Below are positions 9,751 through 21,610 of a stretch of DNA of 64,000 nt, piece after piece. Origin of the DNA: Vesta saturnalis. Taxonomy: Eukaryota > Arthropoda > Insecta > Coleoptera > Lampyridae. A program made the translations under genes and the position numbers. A model generated the notes under the pieces. It was not told where the DNA came from. It saw only the letters and a list, made by a program, of their open reading frames with translations, and did not search any database. Position 1 is the stretch's first letter. Each line of letters opens with the position of its first letter. The stretch is from the NCBI GenBank assembly GCA_036346205.1, contig JARFJB010001495.1, positions 4,422,501 through 4,486,500 on the forward strand, in the 5' to 3' direction.

Positions 9751-10728
9751 ATGGGACAAACATTGTCAGAACCTATAACATCCAAAGACACTGCTTGCTG
9801 CCAAAACACGGAATTTCGTGTCGGCTCTAGCTGCATGCAAGGATGGAGGATAACGATGGAAGATGCTCACACTCATATATTATCGCTTCCGGAAGATCCA
9901 GGAAGTGCATTTTTCGCAGTATATGATGGCCATGGTGGTGCTAAAATTTCAGATTATGCAGGAAAACATTTACATAAATACATTACTAATAGAAGTGAAT
10001 ATAAAGAAGGAAATATAATAGATGCAATGAAGCAGGCGTTTTTGGAATTGGATAAGGTAATGCAAAACGAAGAGACCCTTAAACATGAACAAGCTGGTAG
10101 TACTGCAATTACAATGGTGATTAAAGACAATCGTCTATTTTGTGCAAATGTTGGAGATTCTCGAGCAGTAGCGAGTGTGAAGGGTGTTGCAGAGGCCTTA
10201 TCAAGTGATCATAAACCTTATTTGCAAGAGGAATTTAATAGAATTACAGCTGCCGGAGGTTGGGTTGATGCAAATAGGGTTAATGGAAATTTAGCATTAT
10301 CACGAGCTTTAGGCGATTTCATTTTTAAGCAAAATGATAAAATGAAGCCAGAAGAGCAGATGGTTACTGCTTATCCAGATGTTCAAGTACGTACCATAAC
10401 ACCAGATTGGGAGTTTATAGTGTTAGCGTGTGACGGAATTTGGGATGTTATGACAAATGATGAAGTGGTTTCTTTTGTAAGGCAAAATATAGCAGCTGGT
10501 GTCGATCCTGAGGATATATGTGAGGCAATCATGATGCAATGTTTAGCACCTGATTGCCAAATGGCTGGTTTAGGATGTGACAATATGACGGTTGTAATTG
10601 TTTGTTTACTACAAGGAAAGACATACGAGGAATTAATGACTAAATGTGCTACATCTGTAGGAATAGAAGAAATGTCATTAAATAAATTGAGTCAAGATGA
10701 AAATGCAGATGAATCAGACCTAAAATAA
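9751..10728 (+). CDS. PP2C/PPM-family metal-dependent Ser/Thr phosphatase (insect 'PP2C T23F11.1-like', PPM1G-related)
   Basis: A single uninterrupted 325-residue ORF dephosphorylates phospho-Ser/Thr in a Mn/Mg-dependent reaction. All key PPM residues are present: R33 in QGWRITMED with E37 and D38, D59-G60 in YDGHGG, the GDSRAV motif (135-140), the ALSRALGDF motif (182-190), D228 in CDGIWD, and D277 in GCDNMT. The N-terminus MGQTLSEP has Gly2 and Ser6, a good N-myristoylation context. It lacks the long acidic insert of vertebrate PPM1G, like the insect and nematode forms. The C-terminal tail after about 290 is acidic and probably disordered. No intron splits the coding region, but a polypyrimidine-AG directly before the ATG suggests a 5' UTR intron, which argues against a simple retrocopy. 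Intact and likely functional; substrates cannot be told. Confidence 0.96.
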   Translation: MGQTLSEPITSKDTACCQNTEFRVGSSCMQGWRITMEDAHTHILSLPEDPGSAFFAVYDGHGGAKISDYAGKHLHKYITNRSEYKEGNIIDAMKQAFLELDKVMQNEETLKHEQAGSTAITMVIKDNRLFCANVGDSRAVASVKGVAEALSSDHKPYLQEEFNRITAAGGWVDANRVNGNLALSRALGDFIFKQNDKMKPEEQMVTAYPDVQVRTITPDWEFIVLACDGIWDVMTNDEVVSFVRQNIAAGVDPEDICEAIMMQCLAPDCQMAGLGCDNMTVVIVCLLQGKTYEELMTKCATSVGIEEMSLNKLSQDENADESDLK

Positions 10729-11730
10729 CATCAGTGGTGTGTTTTTGATTATTTTTATTCTGTTATTACAAATATATTTTTGTTAAACAGTTTTTCTCAC
10801 AAAAAATCGGATGCAATATATTTCAAAATAACTTCTCTGTAACAAAACGGTGTCACTTGAATAAGTTACTTTGTAAATATAGATGAAAGTGTAAATAATA
10901 GTAAAAATTTTCTGTGGTTTACAATTAGTCATTTGGTATTTTAAACCAAAGCAATGGGTTCCTTTTTAACACCAACTTTTCAAATAAGAGTTAGACCAAT
11001 TATAATAGATTATTTTTAGAAAAATCCTTTAGTAATACTAATACCGTGGTGTTGCCTGTTTATAATGACAAAAGTATATTATAGAAATGTTTAGACTTTG
11101 CCTTTAATAGTATAGTTGAGTACCTGACCAATTTACCTTTATGAAAATTAAAAAACTTAAGTGTTTGTAGTTTATAACTTTGTTTCAAGTAGCAAAAATT
11201 GTTTATTGAGTTATTTCTGAGTGCAAATATAGATTTATAATATTGATTTTAATCTTATTGTGTTTAGCTATATTTAAATAGTCATTAGTAGCAAAAGTTA
11301 CTGTAAACAAATCATATCTGCACTTTATTTATAATACAAACTTATCATTTTCTTATGAATTGATAACATTTTTTATATAATCAACTTAAATACTTACCTA
11401 AATAGAACGCCAATTCCTGTTCCACATACTCTAAATGACTGATTAACATATTTTAAAAACTAACTTGATGAAAAAGAACAGGATAGAAGTCTGCAGTGGT
11501 GATAAGGAAAGACAAGAAGAATTTGTATTGTATATCTTGGGTCAATTATTAGGGACCTTTATAATTCTATAAATATATAATAGTTCAGTTTTAAAAATCA
11601 ATTTCTATAATTTTTATTTATTGTTATTGTAATAAATCTTGTTATGTAGCTTTCTAAAGAAATTTTTATTTAATGTAAACTTAAAATGAATACAATTTTG
11701 TAAAATAAAACTTTAAGACTTTGATAATGA
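10729..11730 (+). other. probable 3' UTR of the PP2C gene with poly(A) signals
   Basis: AT-rich sequence without coding signal follows the stop. AATAAA hexamers occur at 11631-11636 and 11704-11709, the latter followed by T- and A-rich sequence. Either could end the transcript. Nearer, non-canonical signals may be used instead. Confidence 0.4.
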
Positions 11731-12455
11731 AAAAAAACAGAATTACAGTGTAAATGCATATGGGTTAGCCAAAAGTCAGTTTTTGTGAATGGAAAACGAA
11801 ATGCTTCTACAATTTGTTTAATGAAATCAAAATCTGAAAATTGCAAAATAGGTTTTGTTAATCAATTTTATGTGATACTTCATTTCAGTATAGCTTTATT
11901 TTATAGGTATATACTGTAGTATTTGTATTCACTGAAGTAGGTATCGATATCTGATAATATAGCAGTAGCTCATTTGTTGTGGCATTTTGGTACACCCTTC
12001 CATAATGACTCATGTTTTTGGCAACATGTGATTAAAATGTTTATGTTATTCCTTGATAACAGATATTTGGACAATCTAAAATATTACTATTAGTAGTATA
12101 AATTTGTGTGGTTCATTTGATAAGACAATTAGAGCTTTATTCATTTTAATGTTATTGATATGTTAGTAGGTGTGTCCCATATATGAACTATAAGGTATCT
12201 AATTTCTTGGGACAACTATGAAATAATTTAACCCTATAGTTCAGAGATGAAATCTATTAACGCTAGTTCCCGGATAACGGTATATTACACTGTTACTTCT
12301 ATGCAAGTGCATACAACTGAATGACCCTGGATAGCAAAATGCACCCCTGCCCCTCTACATTCTGACAGTGGCGTATCTGCACTAAGATTTAACAAGCAGC
12401 CAACAAATATAATTGCAACTCCTAATGAGCAGTGTAGATTCTATTAAAATATTAC
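11731..12455. other. intergenic sequence
   Basis: No gene or repeat recognised. The last 150 bp, just before the Penelope-like relic, are slightly richer in GC than the rest and may be its 5' flank. Confidence 0.5.
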
Positions 12456-12459
12456 AATT

Positions 12460-13660
12460 TACAAATATTTGTATATTAATGATGTTTTAAATGCATTAAG
12501 TAGTTTAAACAACAAACAAAATCTTACTTCAGAAGAAGCCGAAAAATACAGAAGTAAGGTTAGATCGGTGTTAGACTCATCTAGGCGAACTAAACCTGAT
12601 TTCTCTAACCTAGAAAGGAGAGCGGTCATTTCCTTTAAGAATGACCCATCGATCTAAATTTTCCCGGCAGACAAAGGAAACGCAACTGTGGTAATGGATA
12701 TAACTGTAAGATCTAAGAACTACTGGACGGGGGCGAGTGCAAACAAAAATCTACCAAAAGACCCCACACCATCAACCAAAAGACGAATATACCAGACGCT
12801 GGCAAAACAAGGGAGAGTTCTCCGATTACCAGAGAACTAGACTTACCCCACACTACAACATACCTCCGCATCTGTACGGCCTACCAAAGATCCATAATGA
12901 AGGAATTCCTCTGAGATCAATTGTAAGCTCGAGAAATTCAACTTGTCCTCAGTAGCACACTATCTGCTAGGCATCATCACACATTATCGGGAAAATCTGA
13001 GTCTATGGTCAAGAATACGAAGCACTTCGTGGAAACCATCAGAAACTTCCAACCAAACCACGAAGAAATACTGGTAAGCTTCGACATAGTGAGCCTATTC
13101 ACAAATGTGCCCACAGATAAGGTACTATCATAAGGGACAGGCTGGAAAAGGATGAAACGTTAGACATACGCATGCAACTCTCGGTAAACACAATAACGGA
13201 ATTTCTGACAATATGCCCAAACAAGAAGACCTGAAAAAGGAAAATATTGCTAAAACACAGAAAATGGTTACTCCGATCTAACACGTAACCTAAACGGGGA
13301 ATGGATAACCGAAAAAGACGATCCTAAATGTACAGCGATAATACCATATATACAAGGTACCTCACACAAATTACGAAGGATGGGCAGTAAATATAAAATA
13401 CACACTACCTTCAAATCGACCAGAACGCTCAGGGGAATACTAACCAAAACCAAACCACACAATGAGACCTCAGGAACACAAGAGCAACTTCCGCAAGGGT
13501 GAAACAGAAAGATCAAAAATCGCCGAATATGTCTGGAACGAAGATCACCGCATCCCATGGGATAATATACAGATAGTGCCAAAAGACGAGAGTACAACTC
13601 GCTGCATACTCAAAGAAGCCACATACATCGCACTAGCAGAAAATCTAATAAGCTGAGCTA
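12460..13660 (+). pseudogene. Penelope-like retroelement relic (RT plus GIY-YIG part)
   Basis: Frames on the plus strand give, in order, RRAVISFKNDPSI and FPADKGNATVVMD (about 12620-12700), HLYGLPKIHNEGIPLRSIVS (about 12870-12930), LVSFDIVSLFTNVP with the RT motif A Asp (about 13073-13115), PYIQGTSHKLRR (about 13345-13385), and AEYVWNEDHRIPWDNIQ with KEATYIALAENLIS (about 13523-13655). These are the landmarks of Penelope-like RTs and their C-terminal GIY-YIG endonuclease. Several frameshifts and stops are present. The segment that should hold the YxDD box is missing: only about 230 bp lie between motif A and the PYIQGTS block. The core GIY-YIG motif is also not visible. It is an internally deleted, dead copy. 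A GCGCAA-rich tail follows at 13690-13745. Confidence 0.85.
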
Positions 13661-13754
13661 GTGTAGAAATGAAACCCGAAGAGCTTAAGCGCAATACATT
13701 TGCGCAATAGGTTACGGCGCAACATGCGCAATAAACTGCGCAACCACGAAAAAG

Positions 13755-13755
<1 letters not shown>

Positions 13756-13803
<48 letters not shown>
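13756..13803. repeat. (TA)n microsatellite, left flank of a transposon
   Basis: About 24 TA units immediately left of the TIR element starting near 13806. Confidence 0.97.
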
Positions 13804-13805
<2 letters not shown>

Positions 13806-15265
13806 ACATGTCTCCCTAAGTTGGAACCATATGGAAAACTTTTATTATTAATTTTAGGGAAAAAGTTATTTTTCATAAAAAGTTCAGCATATTCAATAAT
13901 GTAAAAGTTTTTCAGTCGTATACGTGGTTTGTGACAAAGTACGAATTTTACTCAGACAATATCGAAATTATTATAAAAGTTGATCAGAACTGAAAACTAC
14001 GTTCCATTTACATGGAAAAATTAGGTTTTGTTATTTTTACTAATCTTTCTATTGTGAATGAACATTTATCTCTTGTGATTATGAAACACATGATAAACTT
14101 TTCGTTTCTTAATGTTTGCTAACAATTTTGCAATTTAAACACGTAATGAATGCATATGCGTTTATTTTGCAAATAAGAAAATACGTAGAAATACTAAGTT
14201 GTGTAACTAACATAATATTAATACAAGAAATAATAGAAATTTAATTTTCACTCATTCCACTAATGCCTTGGCTATCCACCCCTCGTTTAATACATTTAAT
14301 CATTCTATTGGCAAAATCACGTAATACATTCCTTATCATTTCTGGAGAAATTTCTTGGCATGTTTCTCAATTATCCTCTTGAAACGGGCCTTTCTGATAA
14401 ACTTTTTGTTTCAAGTAATTAAGAGGGTTAAGTCAGGGGATCTAGCAGGCCAAAAAAGATCAGAATAAATAACTTTTCCATGGAACATATGTTCAAGATA
14501 TTCCCTAACATTTAATGTACCGTGGCATGCGGCACCGTCTTGTTGGAACCAAATACATTGACGTGCTTGTATGTACGTCCATGAAGTTATTGATGTGAAT
14601 TTGTAAAAACTGTAAATAAGGTTCGGCATTTATAGGTTACCGAAAAAAAACTGAAGTATTAATCTGTTCTTATAAATGCCACACCACACGTTCGTCTTAA
14701 ATGAATATTTAAAATTTTCGTAACAGTTGAATGAGTAATGTTTTATTGGGATGTCTATTATTAAAAATAATTGCCGCATCCCTATGCGTTTTATAGTTCT
14801 CTCCCACTATTAAAACAATTTCTACTTTCTCTTCAAAAGTTAATAACGCTACCCTTTTTATGTGCCATATAAATTCTAACGCGTTTTGATAGTCACTGTC
14901 AAACATTTCTTGCTATCAACAAATCATTTGTATATCAGTGCATCCTAGATTACATGTAACTACAGTTAAATTTGCATTGTTATTGTAGACAAAAAAAAAA
15001 AAATATTTTTTCAATGTAAATGGATGTAATTGCATACTTGAACGTAGTTTTTAGTTTTAATCAGCTTTTTTAATACAACCTTTTGATAATGTCTGAGTAA
15101 AATTAATATTTTTTGACAAACTGCGCATACTACTGAAAAAATTTGACATCTGATGACTGTATTTTACGTTATAGAACATGCAGAACTTTTTATGAAGGAT
15201 AACTTTTTTCCCTAAAATTAATAATAAAAAAGTTTTCCATATGGTTCCAACTTAGTGAGGCATTG
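13806..15265 (-). mobile_element. Tc1/mariner-superfamily element with ~230 bp TIRs
   Basis: The left arm starts at about 13808 with CCCTAAGTTGGAACCATATG. It recurs inverted at the right end (about 15255) as CATATGGTTCCAACTTAGTG. The arms stay alignable to about 14030 and 14990 with gaps. The transposase relic is on the minus strand between them. A pure (TA)n tract abuts the left end, and a compound (TG)n(TA)n tract (15264-15356) abuts the right end. Confidence 0.9.
14258..14906 (-). pseudogene. Tc1/mariner transposase relic (DD39D-like spacing)
   Basis: The N-terminal open stretch (14906-14709) has TFEEKVEIVLIVGEN and HRDAAIIFNNRHPNK, a helix-turn-helix start typical of IS630/Tc1-like transposases. 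After an internal deletion, 14629-14411 has IWFQQDGAACHG with the second catalytic Asp, and FWPARSPDLTLLIT. The expected third Asp (PLDxF) is lost. Counting to that site gives about 39 intervening residues. In another frame, about 14400-14258 gives the C-terminal segment with IRNVLRDFANRMIKC and a stop. The block with the first catalytic Asp (TDExxF) is missing, so the copy is non-autonomous. Confidence 0.82.
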
Positions 15266-15298
15266 TGTGTTTGTGTGTGTGTGTGGGTGCGTGCGTGC

Positions 15299-15356
<58 letters not shown>
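15264..15356. repeat. compound (TG)n / (TA)n microsatellite
   Basis: Begins as TG/CG-alternating sequence (about 15264-15311) and switches to pure TA (15312-15356). It abuts the right end of the preceding element and the left side of a SINE-like sequence. Confidence 0.95.
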
Positions 15357-15359
<3 letters not shown>

Positions 15360-15374
15360 AAAAATATATATTGG

Positions 15375-15665
15375 ATTAGGTACTCAGTGGCTCAGCAGTA
15401 AAGGTGTCAGACTTGTAAGTGAAAGGTATCAAAGTTCGAATCTGAGAGTAGTCAAGCTCTTGGAGAAAAAATCATAACGTATGAATTCGACTCAAGTACA
15501 AAAACAGACCTTCTCAGGGCTAGGCCTGATGGCGGGAGCAGAGTTCGCTTCCGAAACGTGCCATAAAAGCAAAAACTGTGGAAATAGGCCGATCAACTCA
15601 ACTAATATGAAACCACAGTTACAGAACGCTTATAATACGGAGGTATATTTTTCCTATAGATGAAG
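15375..15665 (+). mobile_element. tRNA-derived SINE (candidate)
   Basis: A pol III A box (TGGCTCAGCAGT, 15388-15399) and B box (GTTCGAATC, 15434-15442) are correctly spaced in a tRNA-like head whose ends (TACTC and GAGTA) can pair. A non-tRNA body of about 200 bp follows. The anticodon-like triplet is TGT within ACTTGTAAGT. No tail repeat or target-site duplication is certain. A weakly similar body phrase occurs after the head at 43863. Confidence 0.65.
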
Positions 15666-15847
15666 TATTTGGTACTGGCCAGTTTAGCCTAGTGGTTATT
15701 AAATAGTATTTATATATTAAGAATAAAACGTTTATTTATTAATACCACCAGTAAAACTATCGATTCTGGATTTTGTTGCGAAAGTGTTTAACCGATTAAT
15801 ACACAAGAGGTCGTTAACGCCCCATCATACATTTACAGTGAAAACTG

Positions 15848-15949
<102 letters not shown>

Positions 15950-16091
15950 CATATAACATTCGCAGTATCAAACTTGACTTCCTCACTCCTAACGAAGAAG
16001 TGGCGCGTGATTGAGACAAAGCACACCTACTGTAATTTATTTACGTGTTTTGTGAGTGTTACTATTTCACTAATCTATTTACCGTATGCAA

Positions 16092-17990
16092 TGTCATCAG
16101 TTCGAAATTGGTGAGTACGTTGTATAAGAAAAGCGCGTATTTTCCATTATGAAGTAAGTCTAGAAGACAATGTTGTAACTACAGATTATGTTTATTTCAC
16201 TAGATTGCCATGTTGAGCGCATTAAAATTCGGCTGGGTCATTACCGACCCCTTGGGCTTGACAATTACTTTATTTTTCAGGAAACGTCCTCTTACCGTAG
16301 CGGAGATGGCATGGTTTTTTACCACCTGACGACGGAGGAGAAAGTGCGGAAGGCGCAGGGGATGAGGAATGCCACGGTACAAATCGGATTTGTCCCTTAC
16401 AGTTGAACGCTGAGGCTGAATTTGTTAATAATAATAATCTTTCTGCTTCCAATACATTAACCGACTTGCCGGAAAATAATGAACCTACAAAAATTCCAAT
16501 ACCTAAAAAAATAAAAACATGAGTCAAATCTATCGATTCCAAAAGTATTGAACCTACTCAAGAGCCAGTACCGAAGAAAACCATAGCGACCACCGAATCT
16601 GTCCGATGGCAAGTTGGAGAAGATTTACGAAAAACAGATAAACAGTATTTCAAATTTCTGAGTCTGTTGACGATGTCTGGACACAGTCCTCCTTTGAAGT
16701 TTTTTGAACTTTTTTTGACTCCGAAATTGTTCAAAACTTAGTGCGTTTTACCGGCATATAAGCCGCAAAGAAAAACAAAGAAAATTTTGAACTAGAAGTG
16801 GATGAGATGTATACATTTCTAGGAATCTTACTTATGAGTGGATACGCGGCATTACCTGGAAGACGAATGTATTAGGAAACTTTCGAAGATGTTCACAACG
16901 ATTTAGTGTCAAATACTATGTGTAGAAGCCGATTTGAGGATATATTTCACTATTTCCATGCTGCTGATAATGATAGTTTGCCGCTTGATGACAAATTTGG
17001 TAAAATTCGATGGTTTATTGATACTCTAAACGCTCAGTTTATTAGTTATGCACTGTGGACAGTAACGTGTCTATAGCTGAATCTATGATAACCTATTACG
17101 ACAGACGCGGATTCATACAATGTATCCGTGGGAAACCCGTTTGCTTCGGGTACAAAGCTTGGGTAGCTTCTCTCAAGTTCGGATACTGTTTACAATTTCA
17201 AATTTACCAAGAAAAAGAGGAAAATATCAATAGAGTTGAAGGAATGAGCTTAAAAGAATCAGTGGTGTATTATTTTGCTAATATTTTGAAAACGAACTTC
17301 CAGGATCAAAATATGTCTTTGTTCTAATTTCTGCACTTCTGGAAAACATCAGAAAGTTGGGCAAATCGGACTTGGGGATACTGGCACTGTGTATGAAAAT
17401 AGAACTAACAGAAACTTCAATAATGCAAAAACTTGAAAGGGAAGCTATGTGTAGAGCACTGGATGGTAAAAATAATGTCGTTGAGGTTCGCAGGAAAGAT
17501 AATATTGTGGTCACGTTATTATCGAATAGGTTTGGAATTGGCCCAGTCACGATGTTCTGTGAAAGAGAAGAGTAAGGTTTATATTCTTCAGCCTTCCATT
17601 GTTGATAAATACAATTCCTATATGGGTGGTATAGATCAACTGGATTCTAACTATCGTATCGAATTTCGAAGAAAAAATTGTATATACCCACAGTATTTTG
17701 GCTTTTTGATGTTTGTGGCGATGACAACCTGTTATTCCGAAGAAAACCCTGTCAAACGCTGCTTCTGAAGTATGGCGGAAGAAATCTAACACCAGGACCA
17801 AACAGGGCGTCCATAAAAAACCCAAAATTGTTAGCGGACGACATATCATTTTGTCTCATTAAAGCAGACGCAGATGTCAAGTTTATAGTAATAAGACGAC
17901 CAAGTTATGTGATGCGTATAAGGTTCCACTGTACGACAAATGGTTTGAAGCTTTCACAAATAACAATTTGTTTGTATTTTTGTAAAAAAG
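16092..17990 (+). pseudogene. piggyBac (PGBD) transposase relic
   Basis: A possible short first exon at 16092 (MSSVRNW then GTGAGT) could splice at TTTTTCAG (about 16280) to a frame reading KRPLTVAEMAWF. Later blocks are VDEMYTFLGILLMSGY (about 16800-16850), CRSRFEDIFHYFHAAD (about 16922-16970), ESMITYYDRRGFIQC and IRGKPVCFGYKAWVAS (about 17080-17170), and MGGIDQLDSNYR (about 17622-17660). The first catalytic Asp, in the VDESM block of relatives, reads Ala here (IAESM, about 17075). The MGGID Asp is kept. Stops and at least four frameshifts make it non-functional. Confidence 0.85.
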
Positions 17991-18172
17991 AATTTTTACA
18001 GTTTCTACCAAAATAGAATTTCTGCAGACCAAGGGGTCGTTAACTAAATATCCTAAACTACAGTCTAAATATTATTTTTTGTGTTTTTTAGGTTCTATTA
18101 TTCACATACTCAAATTGTTATAAAGGAAATTGAAATGTTTGACTAAAACAATTCTGGGCATTAATGGGTTAA

Positions 18173-19255
18173 GCAACTTATAGTTGGCTACGGTGTTGAC
18201 AGTAGAGTCGCCATAACGCCTGCGTGGGGTAGCCTTGAATCGCCCAGCTTTATTATTGTTAACTTGCGATTCATTTTTTTTAGATTCTCCAAAAGGTACA
18301 TACGTTTTTTAAACGACTTTATATCAACAAGTTCAAGTTCAACAAAGTTTATTAACATTTTCGTGATGCATAACAATATACAGGATTTACAATACGTATT
18401 ACAAGATGTAATATTGTACAATAAGATAAAATAAGTAATAATGTATTGTGTATTGTTGGTGGTGCGCTGCTCAGGGTCCTTCACCCTCTTCAGCGAGTGG
18501 ATTGCGTGGTTGTTGGGATTCGTGATTGTGTGGAATGCCTGTTGACATCTTTGTGTTGAGATTTGTGGTATTTCCAAAAAAGGCGTTGTAGTGTAGGTGA
18601 TGTTGCTGCTGGTGTGGTTGTTGTGTGGACTGTCCTGTTGAATTTGGATATTAAGGTTTTTTATTTTTGCCATAAAAAGACGCGGATGCATCTAATAGGG
18701 AAACAAGATATAAATGATAACTCTAGAATATGCGACGTAAATTTTGAGAATACTTTATTTTACAAATGAATCCTATAAAAGTACTATTATGTTAGTTGCA
18801 TTTTTCCGAAGAAGCATTTGAAACGAAAAGAATTGATGGAAAGAGAAAATTGAAGCATTAATGAAAAAAATCTTTTAGGTAATGCTATAGGCAGACATGT
18901 GTTCTTGGATAAATTATATCAAGACAAGTCTGCTTTGTTAAATAACATTCCACAATGTCATAATATTATTTATAACTGTACAAGAATATTCGTTAAATGT
19001 AGGTCATTTTTCACTGTTAGAGGAGAGAATGCAAAAAATACAATTAAAGGGTCCTACAAAAGTAGTCGCAAAGAAAAATGCCATTTAATAAATAATTTAA
19101 ACCAGTACATGATGTTTGTTTCAATTAGGTGACAATTTGTTCGTTTTCACAATAAAATTTCATAGAAGTTGAACGATCCTTGTTCACTTCTGTTTGAAGT
19201 TGGCGCCCAATTTTGGCCCCAAAATGGATGCTAATTGCGGTACTTTATTCTATCT
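18173..19255. other. unassigned sequence
   Basis: No family recognised. A 167-residue minus-strand open frame (18691-18188) is rich in Asn, Thr, His and Gln because the plus strand is GT-rich at 18440-18640. It shows no domain, and its last residues (GDSRLPHAGVMATLLS) come from a GC-richer patch at 18190-18240 that may be repeat-derived. Position 19190-19260 begins the GC-rich LINE-related block. Confidence 0.4.
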
Positions 19256-19259
19256 AGTG

Positions 19260-20560
19260 ACTTTAAATTAAAAGCTGGGGCACCAGTCTTCGCTTCGGAC
19301 CTTTGTATGATTACCCGAAAATCATTCCCCACAGGTCCATCACGCCTGAACGAGCACCGCTGCCACCTTGTGGATGACAGGTAGGGCCTTCTCTATCTCG
19401 AGACCTCCAAGGAGGCCCAATATGGCGTCGAACCCTAAGGCTGGTTGGGTAGGTGGGGTAACGAAAGCGGCGCCTTCTCAACCTCGCCTTCTGTCGCTCG
19501 GGTATAACTGATTGGCGGTGTCCTCTTCGGTCGCTCATTTCGCCTTCTTCCGTTGTGGAGGTCGAGGGACCTTCGGGCAGCCCCTGTAGCTAGCGGGGTG
19601 GTTCCCACCGCAGTTAACAGACTTAGCCCGGTCTGTACGGGGTTTCGTGCATTCACTGGAGTGGTGATCTCCGGCGCACTTTACACAGCGTGCTGCCGAC
19701 TTGCAGCAACGCTGTGCGTGACGGAAACCTTGACACCGGTGACACTATCCGATGCCAGATTTCTGCCGCAAATCCTCTACAGTCACGGGCGACGTGCTTC
19801 ACCTCCCGGATCTCCTTGTTGTCTTCCTCGGTCGGCAACTCTACCATCACGAGGGGGATCAGGCATCCTTGCTGCTTCATCCTGTAAACAGAAAGTACAT
19901 TAATACCTTACATTTTTAGCTCTGAGTTAACGTCAATCTCGGTTAGTTCTACGGGCACGCCACGTATCACCACCTTAGTTAATAGCTCGCGCTTTGCCTG
20001 ATAAGTGTGGGGTACCACAATTATCCATATACCTCATCAGCCTGTCTCTGTCCAGGAGTGAAGCAGGCTGAATCCAGATTCCATCGCTGTTCTCCTTTTG
20101 ACGAAGGATTACCGGAGGCACCTTGCCTCTGGTGTCCCCTTGTGTCGTCTGCTCCATCGCTGCAGGGCTGTCGGTGAAGGGTTCCAGGGCCTCGAATACG
20201 TTGTCCGTGGGCGGCGCCGTAGACGGGCGAACCTTCGGGGTCTTCTTCGGATTCTGCTTTTGTAGCACGATGTCATCGGGACTGGTAGATCCGGCGCGGG
20301 CCTCTTCTTCGATGTTGTCGGTTGCGGCTGCGGAGGTGGCCGGCGTGTATTCTGTTCGGAGGTCTCGTCTTCTTTTGCCGCCTCCTCTTCTTTGCGGTGG
20401 CGGCAGGTGGCGCGTCGCTGCTCGCTCTCTCGAACGGTAAGATCGAGCAGTGACGGTATCGCTGGCGGTATCCGGAACTCCTGGAACGTTGTTGGTGACA
20501 GTTCTCTCTGAGCTGCCCCTTCCTCTTCGAACGGGCTGTGTCTGTGCTTGTGCCTGTGTC
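19260..20560 (-). pseudogene. jockey-like LINE ORF1 (gag-like, CCHC zinc knuckles)
   Basis: Read on the minus strand, the frame ending at 19975 carries an acidic/Pro/Thr-rich N-terminal part and the block DGIWIQPASLLDRDRLMRYM. Another frame then gives MVELPTEEDNKEIREVKH (about 19850-19790), followed by three zinc-knuckle blocks at about 19745-19540: CHRCQGFRHAQRCC, CVKCAGDHHSSEC and SVNCGGNHPASYRGC. The third has Ser for its first Cys. This arrangement is that of ORF1 nucleic-acid-binding proteins of jockey-clade LINEs. Stops and frameshifts (about 19975, 19765, 19540) inactivate it. No ORF2 follows. It is far GC-richer than its surroundings, and its 5' side runs straight into the GT satellite. 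Confidence 0.8.
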
Positions 20561-21610
20561 TGTTTCTGTGTTTTCGTCTGTGTCTGGTCTGCGTATGCGT
20601 CTGCGTCTGCGTCTCTGCCTTTGTTTCTGTTGCTGTCTCTGTCTCTGCGTTGTCTGTATATGTATCTGTGCCTGAGTTTGTGTATGTGCCTGTACCCGTA
20701 TCCGTGTCCATGTCGGTGTCTGTGCCCGTCCCCGTCCCAGTGTAAGTGCCAATCTCCGGCCTGTGCGTGTATGTATGTGTGTGTCTGTGTGTGTGTGTGC
20801 GAGTGCGCGCGTGGATGTGCGTGTGCGTGTGCGTTAGCGTGTGCGTGTATATGTGCGTGTGCGTGAGTGTGCGTGTGAGTGTGCGTGTGTGTGCTTGTGT
20901 GTGTGCTTGTGTGTGTGTGCGTGAGTGAGTGCTTGCGTGCGTGCTTGATTGCTTGCGTGTATGCGTGCGTGTCGTGTGTCGTGTGACGTGTGCGTTTTGC
21001 GTCTACGTGTGCATGTGCGTGAGCGTGTGTGTGCGTGTGTGTGTGCGTGTGCATGTGCGTGGGTGTGTGCGTGTGCGTGAGTGTGCGTGTGGTTGAGTGT
21101 GCTTGTGTGTGTTTGTGCGTACATGAGTGAGTGCGTGCGTGCTTACTTGCTTGCTTGAGTGCGTGCGTGCGTGTGTGGTATCGTGTGCAGTGTGTCGTGT
21201 GTCGTGTGTCGTGTGTCGTTTGTCGTGTGTCGTGTGTCGTGTGTCGTTTGTCGTGTGTCGTTTGTCGTGTGTCGTGTGTCGTGCGTCGTGTGCCGTGTGA
21301 CGTGTGTCGTGCGTTGTGTGTCGTGTCGTGTGCAGTGTGTCGTGTGTCGTTTGTCGTGTGTCGGGTGTCGTGTGTTGTTTGTCGTGTGTCGTGTGTCGTG
21401 TGTCGTGCGTCGTGTGACGTGTGTCGTGCGTTGTGTGTCGTGTCGTGTGCGTGGTGTCGTGTGTCGTGCATCGTGCGTCGTGGGTCGTGTGTCGTGTGTC
21501 TTGTGTCGTGTGTCCTGTGTCGTGTGTCCTGTGTCGTGTGTCGGGTGTCGGGTGTCGTGTGTCGTGAGTCGCGTGTCGAGTGTTGCGCGTCTCGTGTTGC
21601 GTGTCTCGTT
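20530..21610. repeat. large GT-type satellite in three zones
   Basis: Zone 1 (about 20530-20750) is a degenerate TCTGTG/CGTCTG hexamer-like repeat. Zone 2 (about 20755-21180) is TG/CG-alternating. Zone 3 (about 21180-21610) is a heptamer TGTCGTG array with variants. In zone 3 a block containing GACGTGTGTCGTGCGTTGTG recurs 117 bp apart (about 21299 and 21416), which indicates a higher-order unit. The array is stop-free in several frames, giving long HTHT- or TTHDTRH-type frames that I do not regard as genes. Confidence 0.95.

Noticed and set aside
10383..10583. Minus-strand frame inside the phosphatase
   Set aside because: Shadow of the PP2C coding sequence.
18188..18691. 167-residue minus-strand frame as a gene
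   Set aside because: Low-complexity Asn/Thr/His content from a GT-rich strand, with no domain, splice context or conservation that I can see.
19975..21471. Very long minus-strand open frame rich in His, Thr, Asp and Arg
   Set aside because: Only the last about 200 codons resemble a LINE ORF1; the rest is a direct translation of the GT-type satellite, which lacks stops in several frames.
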